This document shows positions 36,979-48,095 of a DNA stretch of 64,000 nt, piece after piece. The translations under genes and the position numbers were made by a program. The DNA comes from Enoplolaimus lenunculus (lineage: Eukaryota; Nematoda; Enoplea; Enoplida; Thoracostomopsidae). Where the stretch lies: the NCBI GenBank assembly GCA_030248215.1, contig JASANG010002344.1, positions 1 to 64,000 of the forward strand. Direction: 5' to 3'. The notes under the pieces are model-generated. The model had not been told where the DNA came from, did not search any database, and worked only from the letters and a program-made list of their open reading frames with translations. The first letter of the stretch is position 1, and every line of letters begins with the position of its first letter.

Positions 36979-37229
36979 TTCTCACATGAATATTTTCAAT
37001 TTCATTTCAAGGTAATATTCGATCTCTAGTCTCTCGGATAGGAGGTGTTTACGATGACCACTCAGCTATAGAAGCTTGACGCTCGAGCCCGAGGGTCTAT
37101 CACGTCTCGTAGAGATTTTGCACTGCGCATATATGTTACAATTGTTAATCACTGCTCACAGTGTCTGTGTTGCTTGTATATTACTTGTATTTACTTGCTC
37201 ATAATGTACTCTATGAGTTGAAGGGTTAA
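36979..37229 (-). mobile_element. tRNA-derived SINE, copy 3
   Basis: Read on the minus strand: AACCCTTCAACTCATAGAG, then ACACTGTGAGCAGTGATTAA, then CTCGGGCTCGAGCGTCAAGC, the A-box TATAGCTGAGTGGT, the B-box AGAGATCGAATATT, and finally ATATTCATGTGAGAA. The longest copy of the family in the window. Confidence 0.75.
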
Positions 37230-37405
37230 GGTATAAAAACGCCAAACCGTCTGAAACTTTCAGTATGAGAGAGTTTGAAACCTCCCTATGGAAAATAATT
37301 GCAAGTTCGCTGACGTCATTTTAAGTAACACTGGAATTTTTTCCAATAATCTCATGCTCCTGTAGTAGTTTTCTTAATAATCTGAGCCTTTGTATTGTAA
37401 AATTA

Positions 37406-37515
37406 GGCCCACGTAAAGATCAAGGGCGGAACGTTTTTCTGCGGGATTTCAATAAAGTAAGTTTTAGCTTCAGATTAATGTTTTCGCTTAGCCTTAGGCC
37501 TAAGTATAAGTTTAT
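37406..37515 (+). mobile_element. TTAGGC-family MITE, left fragment
   Basis: GGCCCACGTAAAGATCAAGGGCGGAACG starts it, followed by the AATAAAGTAAG and CGCTTAGCCTTAGGCCTAAG interior; no right end. Confidence 0.6.
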
Positions 37516-38354
37516 TCTTGCGCTTCCCGTGTTCAGTCATGTATTCCAAAAATTTTCAATTTCAAAGGCAGAAACATGTACATCTAGGCAACTGTTTTGT
37601 CTTAACTAAGGTGTACTCTCGATCTGATTAATGCGTACGACAGCACATATCCTAATTGGTTATTTTAGTAGTGGACGCATACTAAAAATATGTTTGCACG
37701 TGAAATTTTTTCATTTTCTGTTGATGAAAAAACCTGTATTCACATCTTGCTGATAATTTAAACCGCGCTACCGAAAAGTGTCATTCAAAGCGAAGTCACT
37801 CTACAGCTGTTAAATTTTGCTTTAGATCTCAAGAAAAGCTATAGTTCTATCTATTTCAAGTAATGTTTGTGTCGATAACGTTACAGTTCAAACTGGTGGC
37901 TTTCGAACATATTTTATGCCAAAGCAGTACGATGCTGGTGATAGAAAACCAAATAACAAATGTGCAGGTGCAGCAACAAACACAAGCCCGTGCATAAACC
38001 ATGAACATAGCAGAGTGAAAATGTTCATGTGAATATAGTTTGCACGAGTTTTACAACTATAAAAATAGACTTTTTGTGCCGTCAGTTTAAACTGACATCA
38101 GCAAGATATGGGTTAACTATAAATTTAGGGTATCTGTCAGCTGGCAACAATTATCAGAAACGTCGCATCAACATATTGGTATTGTGCTAGTTCTGTAAAA
38201 CTAAACTACAATCAATGATTGATATTTTCAAAATAAAACGGTAGTTTTGTTTGTTTAGCTGTTGAGATCGAAAAAATTTTTATGCAACCAAAGTATGATT
38301 TCCGATTGAATGTGCAATTCGAATCGGAAACGGAACTCGTTTTGAATCGGAATT
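37516..38354. other. AT-rich stretch, nothing recognised
   Basis: No gene or repeat family identified. Confidence 0.4.
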
Positions 38355-38460
38355 CTTAAAGCTTAAGACAAGCTTAAGCTAAGCCCAAGCAAAAAATCTT
38401 CTTATTGCGGTGTTGAGAGAATCTGGCCAGCAAGGCACCACTAAAAGTAACATGGGCTGA
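38355..38460 (-). mobile_element. TTAGGC-family MITE, decayed, reverse orientation
   Basis: CTTAAGCTAAGCCCAAGCAAAAAAT runs into ACTAAAAGTAACATGGGC, the family read on the other strand with a shortened hexamer part. Confidence 0.5.
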
Positions 38461-40229
38461 TGTTTGTACGATTATGCTTAAGTATATTTTAATGTGGTTT
38501 TTTCTTCTTGGAACGTAAGACGTCTCATGTATATATAGTTCGAGGGAAAGGTGACGTTTAATTGAATTTCTGTTGCAGCAGTTTAAACCAGACGGAAACG
38601 AACCAAATCAACACATTTACAATGCCGCTGTTAAGATAGTCGGCCCCCCAAACAGGCCCAACGAGGCCTCCAAAAATTGTTTCATAACTATAACTTCGCG
38701 GTCAGTGGAAAAAATTTTTAGTTTGCCAACATGGAGCCCCTCCAGGGTCAGTCCCCGTGTATTGGGCGGTTTGGGGGCGCTTCCGCCGGCAATGCTCATT
38801 CTGTGGTCAACACAAGTATTTATTAGTCAGTAGCAATCTTCAAACCAAAAGTTTCGGTTATTGAAAACAGAAACTTAATTACGAATATCCGGGTAAATAT
38901 TCGTTAAAATTTGCCAGATATTGGGATATATGGAAATATCCCATGCCCATCACTGCCTAACATAGTAATTTAAAGATGTTATTTAATGTTTTTTATATGA
39001 AGTTCACTCTTACCTGATCCAGGATAACGCAACGAATTGCCGTTATTTGTAAACAGCGATGATCAATGAAACTCACAATACTGCGTGCGTTGGTTATTCA
39101 GAAGTTTTGATCAAAATAACGGTACAAAAACAGTCACTACACACAACGCGTGAAAAAATAAATTTTGGTACATATACCACTAAAGCAATGTCAGCTCAGT
39201 TAATAGGAAAACATCAACAACTAGTGTGTGGGAGTGAAACGCACAGAGCATCTTAGTTTCAATTTATTCAAAAATCAAATTTTTCCAAAACCATTTGGGG
39301 AGGGGCATATCCCCTTGCCCCCCACCTGCCTACGTCCTTGCTTGGAGTATTACTTACGATCGAGCATCGCGTTTATGCTAGAATATACAAAAAGTGTCCA
39401 GGATAATACGAAATTGACCTAAACATGTTTAGCTTTTTGTATGAAATTCGCCAAACCGGGTCTCGTGGGAAATGAATTAATTCGTTCAAAGTATTAGAGG
39501 AATAGGCAGAATTTGAAAACTTCGTAGGTTTAGAAAAACATAGCTATAAAAGCTGTTGTGTATATTAAAACCAGCCATTCATGAGTGGTCTGGTTTAATG
39601 AATCAGAATAGCAGCCTTTTTTTCTGCATTTGAAAATCACGATAGTCTAAAGTAAATATATTTATGGTATTTTGGTTCATGACCAGGCTCGTATACAACG
39701 TGGAGATTGGAAGATATATATACCCGAAACTTTCTAGAAAGGCTTGAAAAATGGCACTCTTACAGGTTGCACAATAAATTGCAAACGTCTGTCCATAGAA
39801 CACACCAGTTAAGATTTTTAAAAATGGGAAATTTAGAAATTTAAAAACCTAGGTTTGCTCTGTTTTGCTAGCAAAACTCTTAAGTATAGGTTTGATTTGG
39901 AAAAGAGAAAAGTTGAAAATTCAAAAGCCTAGCACTCCTTGTTCAGTAGATAAAATCTGAAGTACAAGTTCTGAATTTCCCCGTTTTCCAAACTAAATTG
40001 CCACCTTAGATTTTCCGTACGAAACCGGGAAATCATTGAGTTTTGAATTTTCCACTTTTTCCGTTTCCATACAATCGCTTCAGAAATTTTCTACCAAACC
40101 GGAGAAAGCAGCGTTTGAATTTTCTAAAAAACTTGAGCTTACTTCATATTATAATACCCCGAAAAAGGTTCCGCCCGTGATTTTAGATGGGCCTCCGTAC
40201 CAAACTAAACAACGTGTGTGCTTGAATTT
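38461..40229. other. No gene; G/C-run MITE remnants
   Basis: Two blocks resemble decayed hAT-like MITEs with G/C homopolymers: 38640-38800 (CGGCCCCCCAAACAGGCCC ... GGTTTGGGGGCGC) and 39289-39345 (ATTTGGGGAGGGGC ... GCCCCCCACC). 39840-40130 repeats the words GAATTTTCC and GAAAATTCAAA loosely. Confidence 0.35.
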
Positions 40230-40683
40230 TCGGGGTAATAAGAGGGGGTCCCCATTTTGAGTCCCAATCAATAGGAGTCCGTATCCTAATAACAGTACGT
40301 AAACGGATAGAGTCCGTAAACCGTAATTGGAGTCCATAAATTAAATGTCAATTATCTCTAATTATAGCGTATAAATGACTCCAGGACCAAATAATTTGAG
40401 TTCGAAACTTTAAAGGTTTATTCGGCTCGTTGAGATCTATAAGATGGACCACTTTTTATTAAAAGCGTAGGGGTGTCCAGATTCCGTACCTCCGCCTCCT
40501 AAGTATAACCTTGCATTATCGCTCAAGCTATTGAGAGAAGACAAATAAAGGTATACCAGTAACGAAGGGTTGTGGAGCGTGGGTTAAAAATATAAATAAC
40601 AGTCTGTAACCGAATAACAGGAGGGTACCCACTGGAGAGGCCAAGTAAATATCAGCCCCCCCCTCTTATTCGGGTCACTACAG
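40230..40683. mobile_element. TA-flanked MITE, CTGTAGTGACCC family, copy 3, left end lost
   Basis: The right end CTTATTCGGGTCACTACAG followed by TA is intact. The left begins inside the element at GGTAATAAGAGGGGGTCCCC. Interior words (GAGTCCGTA, AAACGGATAGAGTCC) match the copy at 40890. Confidence 0.7.
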
Positions 40684-40889
40684 TATCAATTTTTCTTCCA
40701 AGCCAATCAAAACATACCTTTCATACTGGACTAAGAGAAAACTATTTATTTAGATTTTCTCTTTTTTCCTTTTCCATGCAGAACATGTGATATATTGTCC
40801 AAAAAGTTTCATTTATTATAACGAGTTCAATAGAAACAAATTTGTTTAACGCAAAATGCACTTTTTCCAAAATAATTCAAGCTTAAATA

Positions 40890-41292
40890 CTGTAGTGACC
40901 CGAATAAGAGGAGGTAATAAGAGGAAGTCCCCGTTTTGAGTCCCAAACAATAGGAGTCCGTATCCCTAATAAGAGTCCGTAAGCGGATAGAGTCCCTAAA
41001 CCCTAAACTAGAGTACATAAGAGTCAATTATCCCTGACTGTAGTGCATAAATCACTCCAGGAGAAAACAAAGTTGAGTTCGAAACTTTAAAGAATGCTTA
41101 AGTTTTAAAAGTACATTTCTAAGTATAACCCGCATTATCGCTCAAACTTTTTATACAAGACTAAATCGTTTAATTTAATGGATAGTGGCGGATGACGGGG
41201 TCAACATAAATAACAGTCTGCAACCGAATAACAGGGGTACCCTCTGAAATGGCAAAACATATCAGTCCTCCATCTTATTCGGGTCATTACAG
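40890..41292. mobile_element. TA-flanked MITE, CTGTAGTGACCC family, copy 4
   Basis: CTGTAGTGACCCGAATAAGA at the left, TCTTATTCGGGTCATTACAG at the right, TA on both sides. The cleanest copy in the window. Confidence 0.8.
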
Positions 41293-42640
41293 TATACGCG
41301 TAAAGTTTACATCAAATTTGATTAACAGTTAAAATTAAATCGATTTTTCCTGCGAAGAGATTTTGGGTTCACGTTAGAACCGGGGCAGGCGGGACACGGA
41401 TTGTCCCATGTTGATTTCACGTCAACGTTAAAATTCGGGTTCTCATATTGGGTCAACAGACAAAACTAGAATGTCATGTGATATCAGCTTACAAACCTGA
41501 TAAATGAATGGAAAGTCGAACGGTAGTGGCACAGATGCGCTTTAAATAACAAATACACGCTGGCAAAACGTGTCCGACACAAAATCTCTTACAACCACAG
41601 CTCAAAATTTAAAAATTCAAATTTCACATTCTAGTCTCACATGATATTCAACAGGACAATTTGGGTATGTTACCTCAAGCATGCAGGCATTTGAATTATA
41701 TCATATGATATTCGCAGACAATGCCTCGAATATCATGATACTGAAGGACAAAAGATGACCTACACATGATGATAGCAGACAAATACGTATCTTTGAATAT
41801 GATATGGGGTCTGTTAGCAGATAAAGTGTTACCCAATAGGCTAATAGGGACAAAACGTGTCCCAAGCTGACCCGGTTATAACGTGAACCCCGCATTAGCG
41901 GAAACACGAAGAGGTAGAAGATAGCAAATCCAATATGTTAGTGGGAGATTAAAAAAATTCAGGGGCGGCTGACGAGAATTTAGCAGTATTTATAAGCGAA
42001 AACAAAACTTTCTCAAGAAGTGCCAATAGTGGTTGTAAATCTGGTAATCTTCTTTGAATAAATGTTTAAACTTTTTTAGTAAATATTATAGGTAACAATA
42101 CTGATCCATTGATCTTGAATAAATATTTCATGCCGTGTTACATATAACGGGCTTGCCACTAAGCCTAAATCTGCTAGTCTTAAAGTCTCGCAGTCTCTCA
42201 GTCTCGTAATGTATAGGCCTCTATGACTATTATTGACCAATTCATATGGTGCTCACAAAATTATACATAAACCTTTTGAGTCGCAGACGACATACAGCAA
42301 TTGATTACTGTTGAATTGCAATTTTATGCCTCACATTGGTCATATACATGACTGATAGATTGAAGATCACTGAAAAAAAACTTCCAGAAACTAGAAAAAC
42401 TATTCGAGTTTAGTGAACAACGCACTGCAAAACTTCTTTTAAAGTAATTAACTGTCGTTTTTGAGTCAGCGAGTTCGTTTGGCTGTACTAGTAATATAAG
42501 GCTGGGTATCGTTGAAACCGTTTCTCGCTGCTGATGGCTTTATAAACCTGTTGCTGACGAGTCTTTCTCAGACATATATTGAATTAAGGGATGGATTTTC
42601 AATACAAAGTATTTTACGTCTGTATGATAGATACGCGAGT
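41293..42640. other. AT-rich stretch, nothing recognised
   Basis: No gene or element ends found. Confidence 0.4.
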
Positions 42641-42795
42641 TGAGACCAATGTCAACAACAGAGTTGGAACAGTATTATAAGCATATTGTTAAGCTTAAGC
42701 CCAAACCTAAGCCTAAGCCTAAGCGTAAAAATGAGCATATTCCTAAGCCTAGGCCTATAAAGCCTAAGCCAAGCAAAAAATTAGTCTTAACCTTA
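42641..42795 (-). mobile_element. TTAGGC-family MITE, reverse orientation, decayed ends
   Basis: GTATTATAAGCATAT, then CCTAAGCCTAAGCCTAAGCG, GAGCATATTCCTAAGCC and AAGCAAAAAATTAGTCTTAA are the family interior on the opposite strand. It abuts a SINE. Confidence 0.6.
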
Positions 42796-42800
42796 ACCCA

Positions 42801-43005
42801 TTGTCACATGAATATTTTCTATTACCCCTCAGACCTACTTTTATGCTAGGATTCGAACTCCAGTGACTGGAGTGGGAGGCGTATAGCATCACCACTCAGC
42901 TATAGGAGCTTGACGCTCGAGCCCGAGGGGGCTCTCACGTCTTGTGGTGATTTAGTACTATGTATACGTGTTGCAATTGTTAAACATGGTGCGATATATA
43001 CAATT
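42801..43005 (-). mobile_element. tRNA-derived SINE, copy 4, best tRNA-like core
   Basis: On the minus strand the core starts about GCTCCTATAGCTGAGTGGT (A-box, 42902-42889) and reaches GAGTTCGAATCCTAG (B-box, 42861-42847). The A-to-B spacing is of normal tRNA size. Upstream CTCGAGCGTCAAGC and downstream CATGTGACAA match the other copies. Could be mistaken for a tRNA gene, but the family flanks show it is a SINE. Confidence 0.75.
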
Positions 43006-43349
43006 TAACGTATATACACTGCACTGAGTTGCCTACAGGCAACTCAATGTGAGATTTCGTAAATAAATAATTTCCGCGCAAGTCACAGACCTGTGGTGCA
43101 TACGTATTTCAAACTAAAACTAGTGGCTGTTGTACACTATTCCACACCGGTTTAGGTTTAGATTCAGGCTTTGGCTTGGTTCGACAAAGGCTTACCTGAG
43201 CCTAAACCAAAATTTATATCAAATCCTAATTCAATTTTATAGACGAAATTTAAAGTTTGAAGCATAAAGGATAACCTCATTAAGAGAAGGCAATGTGTAA
43301 CTCGAATTTCTAAAGTTTGAGTAAAAAATGAAGCATACTGCACTCAACA

Positions 43350-43510
43350 CAGGTCCGTAGCCAGAGGGGGGACGGAGGTTCAGCCCCCTCTGGAAAAATG
43401 TTGCCCCCCTAGAAAATTTTCAGCCTTGCTTGTAACTCATTAAAAAACTTGGATGCCCCTCCTGATAAATTTTTGAGCCCCCCAAGCAAGATGAGCTGGC
43501 TACGGGCCTG
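43350..43510. mobile_element. hAT-like MITE, CAGGCC family, copy 2
   Basis: CAGGTCCGTAGCCAGAGGGG to GAGCTGGCTACGGGCCTG, 161 bp, flanked by ACTCAACA and GCTCAACA (7/8 target duplication). The interior is built of C/G runs (CCCCCTCTGG, GCCCCCCTAG, GCCCCCCAAG). Confidence 0.8.
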
Positions 43511-43936
43511 GCTCAACAATGAGTGCAATAGATTGAAACACGTCACCCAACGTGCCGTTTAGTTTTTGCAATATAGAAATCGGGTTAAAGTATGAAATAT
43601 TACGTTTGGTTAATAGGAGACGCTCAGAGGGGCCCCTAGAATTGTTCCCTGGCTACACACCCAATACGATGAGAAAATAACCATCATTGAAATACATAAC
43701 TATTTTAAAAACTAAATTAAAATAGTTATGAAAACTAAAAGAAAGATTTATCTTCGAGAAAACACTGTAGTTGTCGAGTAGTCGCAATACTCCAATACTT
43801 GACGAAACGTAGCATTTTCTATACATCAATCAACATTTTATGCCTAAAAACGCTCAGCGACAGTGAAAAACGAGCACATATAAACAGGATTTGAATGGTA
43901 GAAAATTGAAGATAATGATTAATTACATAGCTAAGC

Positions 43937-44216
43937 CAGTAGCGGATCCAAAGGGGAGGGCGGGTGGCGTACGCCTCCGTCAGAAAGTTTATAGCGCTAA
44001 AATGGTGATTGATCAACGTTACAATTTTTATCTCACAAAAATTTTTGTGAAAAAAATACAGTTTTTCCCTTAGAATCTTTCTTGTGATCAAATGGTAAGG
44101 TTTCCTACGTTACAATTCTTCTCTCTCGGAAAGTTTTGTGATGATACCTTACAAATTTTGCATTTTATAACATTTGCCAGCCCGTCCCTCCCGTCAGTAA
44201 TTTTTGGATCCGCCTC
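43937..44216. mobile_element. MITE with GCGGATCCA ends
   Basis: Starts CAGTAGCGGATCCAAAGGGG and ends TTTTTGGATCCGCCTC, inverted repeats of about 15 bp. The inner regions GGGAGGGCGGG and GCCCGTCCCTCCCG also pair. No clear target duplication. Confidence 0.55.
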
Positions 44217-44543
44217 AAAGCTATTAGCTGATATAAAGCGAAACCGAATAATTTGTTAACCGCCTTATAACTGGGTATAGTTTAATAACTCCTCGGCCGG
44301 ATTTCGTGTGTCTAATTGTATTGACATTAGGGCAGATTCCTATATCATATACGCAAGATAATGCGTTTTCTTTTGGTTTAACTGACCAATCATTTTGAGT
44401 TAAATTACTGCGTTTGTATATGTTGAAAATTTAAAATATCGACAGCCAGATTCTCCAGGATTCAACTTTTTTACACATCCTTCAACAACATTTACGCCTA
44501 ATGTTAGGCTCAGGCCTGGGTTTAGAAAAGGCTTACGCATGCC

Positions 44544-44739
44544 GGCCCATGTAAAGATCAGGAGCGGAACGTTTTTCTGTGAGACTAGAATAGAGTAAGC
44601 TTAAGCTTTAGACTAATTATTTTGCTTGGGCTAGGCTTAGGCTTCGGCTTAGGCTTAGGAATAAACTCATTCTTTCGCTTAGGCTTAGGCCTAGGAATAT
44701 GCTTATAATACTGTGTTGCCCCTGTTCTTTACATTGGCC
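44544..44739 (+). mobile_element. TTAGGC-bearing hAT-like MITE, complete copy with perfect TSD
   Basis: Left GGCCCATGTAAAGATCAGG and right CTGTTCTTTACATTGGCC are inverted repeats. Both flanks are CGCATGCC (44536-44543 and 44740-44747), a perfect 8-bp duplication as made by hAT-type transposases. The interior has two GGCTTAGGCTTAGG arrays separated by AATAAACTCATTCTTTCGC. No coding capacity. Confidence 0.85.
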
Positions 44740-45103
44740 CGCATGCCTAAGCATTTACCTAAAGTTTGAACCATAAATGTGTCGAAAAGCGTACAAGAAT
44801 CCTGTTTTTGTGATAAAACGCAACGTTATTTAGCGAGTCTTATACTCTGTCCTCCACATTCCTGATTGAAGGTTAGGCAAATGCTTACAATTTAGGTGTA
44901 CTGCAAGGCATTTGGCCAACTTACTCCTAAGTTCGTGTGGGTAATTGATAGAGTGAGCGCCTCTTAGGTGTGGCAACGTTTTGCGCAAAACAGACCCTTT
45001 TGCAGGAAACACATGACAAAACATTACGACAACACCTTTGACCTGTTCATTACTGTTGACCTGTAAACCTTTGAAATGCGCAAACAATAACTATAGAACT
45101 CTA

Positions 45104-45294
45104 GGCCCATGGTACTTTAAGGGGCGTCCAGGTTTCTGGTGGGTCTATAAAAGAGTAGGTTTAGATTCTAGATTACATTTTTTTGCTTAGGCTTAGGAAC
45201 ATATTTTTTCAACGCTTAAGCTTAGGCTTAGGCTTAGGCTTAGGCTTAGGAATACGCTTAATATACTGTTACGCCCCTAAAAGTAACATTGGCC
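45104..45294 (+). mobile_element. TTAGGC-bearing hAT-like MITE with perfect TSD
   Basis: Left GGCCCATGGTACTTTAAGGG, right CCTAAAAGTAACATTGGCC. Flanked by GAACTCTA on both sides (45096-45103, 45295-45302). Carries five consecutive TTAGGC-type hexamers near 45225-45250. Confidence 0.85.
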
Positions 45295-45316
45295 GAACTC
45301 TACAAAATAAACCAAC

Positions 45317-45640
45317 TCCAGGTTTCTGGTAGGTCTATAAAAGAGTAGGTTTAGATTCTAGATTACATTTTTTTGCTTAGGCTTAGGAACATATTTTTTC
45401 AACGCTTAAGCTTAAGCTTAGGCTTAGGCTTAGGAATACGCTTAATATACTGTTACGCCCCTAAAAGTAACAGCCCCTACAAAATAACCACTCCGGTTTC
45501 TGGTAGGTCTATAAAATAGGTTTAGATTTAATTTCAACGCTTAAGCTTAGGCTTAGGCTTAGGCTTAGGAATACGCTTAATATACTGTTACGCCCCTAAA
45601 AGTACCATTGGCCGAACTCTACAAAATAAACCAACTATTT
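45317..45640 (+). repeat. Two further tandem copies of the preceding MITE plus its flank
   Basis: The block from GGTTTCTGGTAGGTCTATAA through the hexamer array to the flank word CAAAATAAACCAACT is repeated twice more (about 45325-45482 and 45493-45640), each copy shorter. Because host flank is included, this is tandem duplication after insertion, not independent insertion. Hexamer numbers differ between copies. Confidence 0.8.
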
Positions 45641-46407
45641 CCAGTACCTAATTGAGTTTTTCAGCAAAAACAGTGTCATGGACATACCGTGTATTAACAA
45701 AAGCCGCGCCGTGCATATATTTAATACGCTCTATATGCTTATTCCAGCGTGGAAATGTCACGCGATTATGATAATTATAAGCAAAAAAGGCAAAATTCTG
45801 TTTTTAGTAGGGAAAAAATTGACTCATAAAAATTCAACGAACGAACGGCAGGGAGTCAGTGACGTGTACAATATGATCGTTTACGTTACATTTTGCACTA
45901 CATTTAATTTTAAATATTAATGCGGGTAAAAATTACTTTCATTTGAATTGCAGCCAGTCAATAGAAACCTATAATTGTATATTTTTCTTTTAAGCATTTT
46001 TCGAAATAACTCGCAAAAGGAACATTTTTAAAATATGGTTATTTTGAATTCACAGGCATACATTCGTTGAGTTTGAACCCGATTATACATTTTATGAAAT
46101 TTCAAAAATGACAAAAACAACGACCTTTTTATTAGCTAAACATTAACCGGGTTTCTTGAACTCAACTTTAAGTCTAAAAAATACTGAATGTTTTTTAATT
46201 TTTACCCCATCTAAAACAATATCCAACGTACACTGCTTGGTGAAAGTTAACCATTTTTAATGGCGTATCCAGCTGTGTATACAGCATAATTTTGAATTTT
46301 ATACCAGCCTACCACATCACATGTATAGCAATAGACAACCGAGCTCATGGCTCACCGCGAAACAGAAAATGGACGAAATCCGATATTTGAAATGAAAGGT
46401 TGTGATT
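45641..46407. other. Nothing recognised
   Basis: No gene or repeat family identified. Confidence 0.4.
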
Positions 46408-46480
46408 GGCCAATGTTACTTTATGGGACGTAACAGTAGATTAAGCGTATTCCTAAGCCTAAGCCTAAGCCTAAGCTGTT
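46408..46480 (-). mobile_element. TTAGGC-family MITE, end fragment
   Basis: GGCCAATGTTACTTTATGGG then GTAACAGTAGATTAAGCGTATTCCTAAGCCTAAGCC; stops after the hexamers. Confidence 0.6.
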
Positions 46481-46641
46481 TATTATTTCGTTTCGTGAGA
46501 GTTATCTTATCTTAAGTAAAATCGTAAATGCAGCGGGTGTAGTGAGCGAGCAAATTTATTGACATTTAGCAGCTTGGCGGTTATTGTAAGGCGTGTGCAG
46601 TGTCTAAAGTCATTTAAAAAATCGCGGAAAGGTAGGATAGT

Positions 46642-46707
46642 GTCAAAGTCGCTAGCAAAGCGAGCGAGAAGACAGACGTATTTCAAAACTTCTGCGGTTT
46701 TTGCTTC
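46642..46707 (-). other. Coding-like fragment of unknown dispersed element, copy 2
   Basis: Minus strand reads EAKTAEVLKYVCLLARFASD within a longer 96-codon open frame (46507-46797), the counterpart of 33864-33923. Family unknown. Confidence 0.4.
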
Positions 46708-46799
46708 ATCCGAGGGTGGAGGCCCATTTAGGGATGATGCAACCCAAAGGGGGGTATAAGGTGGCTGCTGTTGTCCTGTGAGTACGTAATGGCGCACGA

Positions 46800-47632
46800 T
46801 TCGCTATTTTTTGAGTATACGTTTATAGGTTTATAGCCGCCTACCGTCGGGATCGGCACCTATATAACTTATGTTGTTTCCAAAAGATCTGGAACAGAGA
46901 ACTTCCCGACCTTAGGGAACGACCGCCACAAGACATTCACACACTGACAACTGTGTACCCACAAACAGGTGTGCAAAACAAAAGACTTGCCTCGCAAAAC
47001 TATAGGCATACGACATCGATGAACCAAACGCCCAATACATACCCAAATAGTAAGAAATCTGGCCAAAAATATCCAGCAATTAGGGTTGGATAAAGAGTTT
47101 CCTTACGAACACCAATCATTCTCTGAAACAACTCTGAAGTTTTGAATACCTGTCAGTGGTTTGCCACTACTCTAAATTGGCCCAGAAGTACGACAAATCA
47201 AAGGAAAAAATGTGCTGAATTTCGAACATCACCATTCACTGGTTCAAAGGTTATACGACCTTTCACCAACTGTTGATAGCTGCTAAACACATTTGAGAAT
47301 ACGGGTCCAAAATGCGCCAAGTGACACTTATTATGGTTATTTGGCATCCATTATATTATACAAAAATGCTGAAATCACCCGGCAGCTAAGCAAATATAAT
47401 ACCTAAAATAAACAAATCAGTCGTGATTAAAATGGAGAAAAAGAAAATAAATGCTTTGCTTTCTAAAAAACCTATAAGTACACCGCTGTCTAGATATGCA
47501 TTCCTAAGAGACTTCTAAATTGCGATAACCTTTTGTGCTTTTAATGATGTTTCTACATTTATTCTCAGAACGCAAGCCACAGGGAGATTGTTATATAAAA
47601 GAGGCGAGTTATGTCTGCAATATTTTGATTTT
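46800..47632. other. No gene; one dispersed phrase
   Basis: 47270-47306 repeats a phrase from 35600-35630 (TGCTAAACACATTTGAGAATACGGG). Nothing else recognised. Confidence 0.35.
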
Positions 47633-47855
47633 GGCCCACGTATGAAACAGGGCCAGAACAGTAGTATAAGCATATTCCTAAGCCTAACCTAACCCTAACC
47701 CGAAGCTTAAGCATAAGCGCAAGGATGAGCCTATTCTTAAGCCTAAGCCTAAGACAAAGCCTAATCCTATGCAAAAAAGTTAGTCTAAAGCTTAAACTGA
47801 CTCTATTGCAGCCCCACCGGAACACGATCCGGCCGCCCGGTTCTTTACATGGGCC
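47633..47855 (-). mobile_element. TTAGGC-bearing hAT-like MITE, reverse orientation, near-perfect TSD
   Basis: Ends GGCCCACGTATGAAACAGGG and CGGTTCTTTACATGGGCC. Flanks are TTGATTTT and GTGATTTT (7/8). The interior shows CCTAAGCCTAACCTAACCC and CTTAAGCCTAAGCCTAAG. Confidence 0.75.
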
Positions 47856-47944
47856 GTGATTTTTATTGAAAAGCATGGTACCAGTAGTCATATTCTCAAA
47901 CGTGTGAGTGCTGATCATCAGTTGGTAATAGGTCACACCGAAAT

Positions 47945-48095
47945 AGACTAGGCTTAAATTTTAGACTATTTTTTGCTTCAGCTTAGGCTAAGCTTTGTTT
48001 AATAGACTCGTTTATATTACGCCAAGGAGGCTTAAACTTAGGAATGTGTTTTGGATGTTATACATTGTAAAAGTAATATTGGTCCAAATCTTCAA
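47945..48095 (+). mobile_element. TTAGGC-family MITE, decayed
   Basis: GACTAGGCTTAAATTTTAGAC, TTGCTTCAGCTTAGGC and TTGTAAAAGTAATATTGGTCC keep the family order with many changes. Confidence 0.4.

Noticed and set aside
42840-42910. Functional tRNA gene
   Set aside because: The A- and B-boxes are good, but the flanks are shared with three other copies and the acceptor stem does not pair convincingly, so it is a SINE core.
45225-45455. Telomere or chromosome end from TTAGGC runs
   Set aside because: Runs are short, internal and bounded by transposon ends with target duplications.
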